From Methylobacterium sp. J-067 (GTDB taxonomy: Bacteria > Pseudomonadota > Alphaproteobacteria > Rhizobiales > Beijerinckiaceae): DNA of 64,000 nucleotides. Positions 63,758 to 64,000 of the stretch are shown here, piece by piece. A program made the position numbers and the translations under genes. Numbering within the stretch: position 1 is the stretch's first letter; every line of letters begins with the position of its first letter. The stretch is taken from positions 186,001 to 250,000 of the forward strand of contig NZ_JAKSXZ010000097.1 in assembly GCF_022829465.1 (NCBI RefSeq). The letters run 5' to 3'. The notes beneath the pieces were generated by a model that saw only the letters and a program-made list of their open reading frames with translations, was not told the DNA's origin and searched no databases.

Positions 63758-64000
63758 GTGAGCGGACAAACCACCCCCGTCGCCGTCGTCACGGGCGGCA
63801 GCCGCGGCATCGGCCGCTCCGTGGCGCTGATGCTGGCGGATCGCGGCTACGCGGTCTGCCTGAGCTACGTCTCCGATGCGGGGGCGGCCCAGGCGGTGGT
63901 CGATGCGATCACCGCCAAGGGCGGGAAGGCCGTGGCCGTCCGCAGCGACGTCGGCGTCGAGGCCGACGTGCTCGCCCTGTTCGAGGCCGCCGACCGACTC
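63758..64000 (+). CDS. SDR family oxidoreductase (partial, 3' end off window)
   Basis: The first 81 residues of a short-chain dehydrogenase/reductase. The cofactor-binding TGGSRGIGRSVALMLADRG (TGxxxGIG) is at about 11-29. RSDVGVEADVLALFEAAD fits the next beta strand (the DV adenine-ring motif). GTG 63758 is favoured because AGGAGCGGAG precedes it; an in-frame ATG at 63743 is possible. It follows sucB by 31 bp, so it is likely the next operon gene, as seen between sucB and lpd in related genomes. Substrate unknown. Confidence 0.88.
   Translation, partial: MSGQTTPVAVVTGGSRGIGRSVALMLADRGYAVCLSYVSDAGAAQAVVDAITAKGGKAVAVRSDVGVEADVLALFEAADRL

Overview
This 64 kb window is a very GC-rich (about 70% by eye), densely coded bacterial chromosome segment. 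Several layouts point to an alphaproteobacterium of the Hyphomicrobiales, most likely Methylobacteriaceae (Methylobacterium/Methylorubrum): mdh-sucC-sucD-sucA-sucB followed by a short-chain dehydrogenase, the acyltransferase-waaA-lpxK lipid A operon with DUF2093 beside it, an EcfG-type sigma factor, an alphaproteobacterial CheZ, an Irr-like box and an MbfA-type VIT transporter. The genus is an inference. I see no phage, insertion sequence, CRISPR array or rRNA. One tRNA-Leu(TAA) is present.

Layout. 1-4.8 kb: a cut-off circularly permuted ATP-grasp gene, map-radC, a small zinc-finger gene, an FAD monooxygenase and the tRNA. 4.9-15 kb: a chemoreceptor, a small exported Gly/Tyr protein, a DUF1275 membrane protein, a gamma-glutamyltransferase-like enzyme divergent from a cation/proton antiporter, then gshB with a small exported Cys-rich protein, and lipoprotein-like genes. 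15-22 kb: PBP1A translationally coupled to DUF1214 and DUF1254 proteins, YcgN, an ECF sigma/NrsF anti-sigma pair, a DUF1223 thioredoxin-like protein, a creatininase-family protein, and cheY-cheZ. 22-28.6 kb: ribF, DUF2093, lpxK-waaA-acyltransferase, an iron-transporter-like VIT protein behind an Irr-like box, and a metallophosphoesterase.

29-44 kb is an accessory catabolic region rich in C-N hydrolases: two amidase-signature enzymes, an M20 peptidase coupled to an M81 (MlrC-like) protein, an S45 acylase coupled to a ThDP enzyme, an orphan dipeptide-type binding protein, and a cobalt-type nitrile hydratase operon (alpha, beta, accessory). Divergent from the nitrile hydratase is an EcfG-type sigma factor with an N-terminal NepR-like segment. 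A nitrile-to-amide-to-acid-plus-ammonia route can be built from the nitrile hydratase and the amidases, but the real substrates are unknown.

44-55.7 kb: a three-domain MFS/PlsC/acyl-ligase protein, pbpC, a di-haem cytochrome c peroxidase-like protein, an unrecognised membrane protein, MarC, a methyltransferase divergent from gloB, and a TetR gene whose normal N-terminus has no standard start codon. 55.7-64 kb: the TCA cycle operon mdh-sucCD-sucAB, then a short-chain dehydrogenase cut by the window end.

The most unusual signals are the NepR-EcfG fusion, a probable small-RNA terminator at 12.67 kb on the minus strand, the Irr-like box before a VIT transporter that lacks its ferritin domain, and a nested palindromic repeat at 33.2 kb. 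Many convergent gene pairs abut within 10 bp or overlap.
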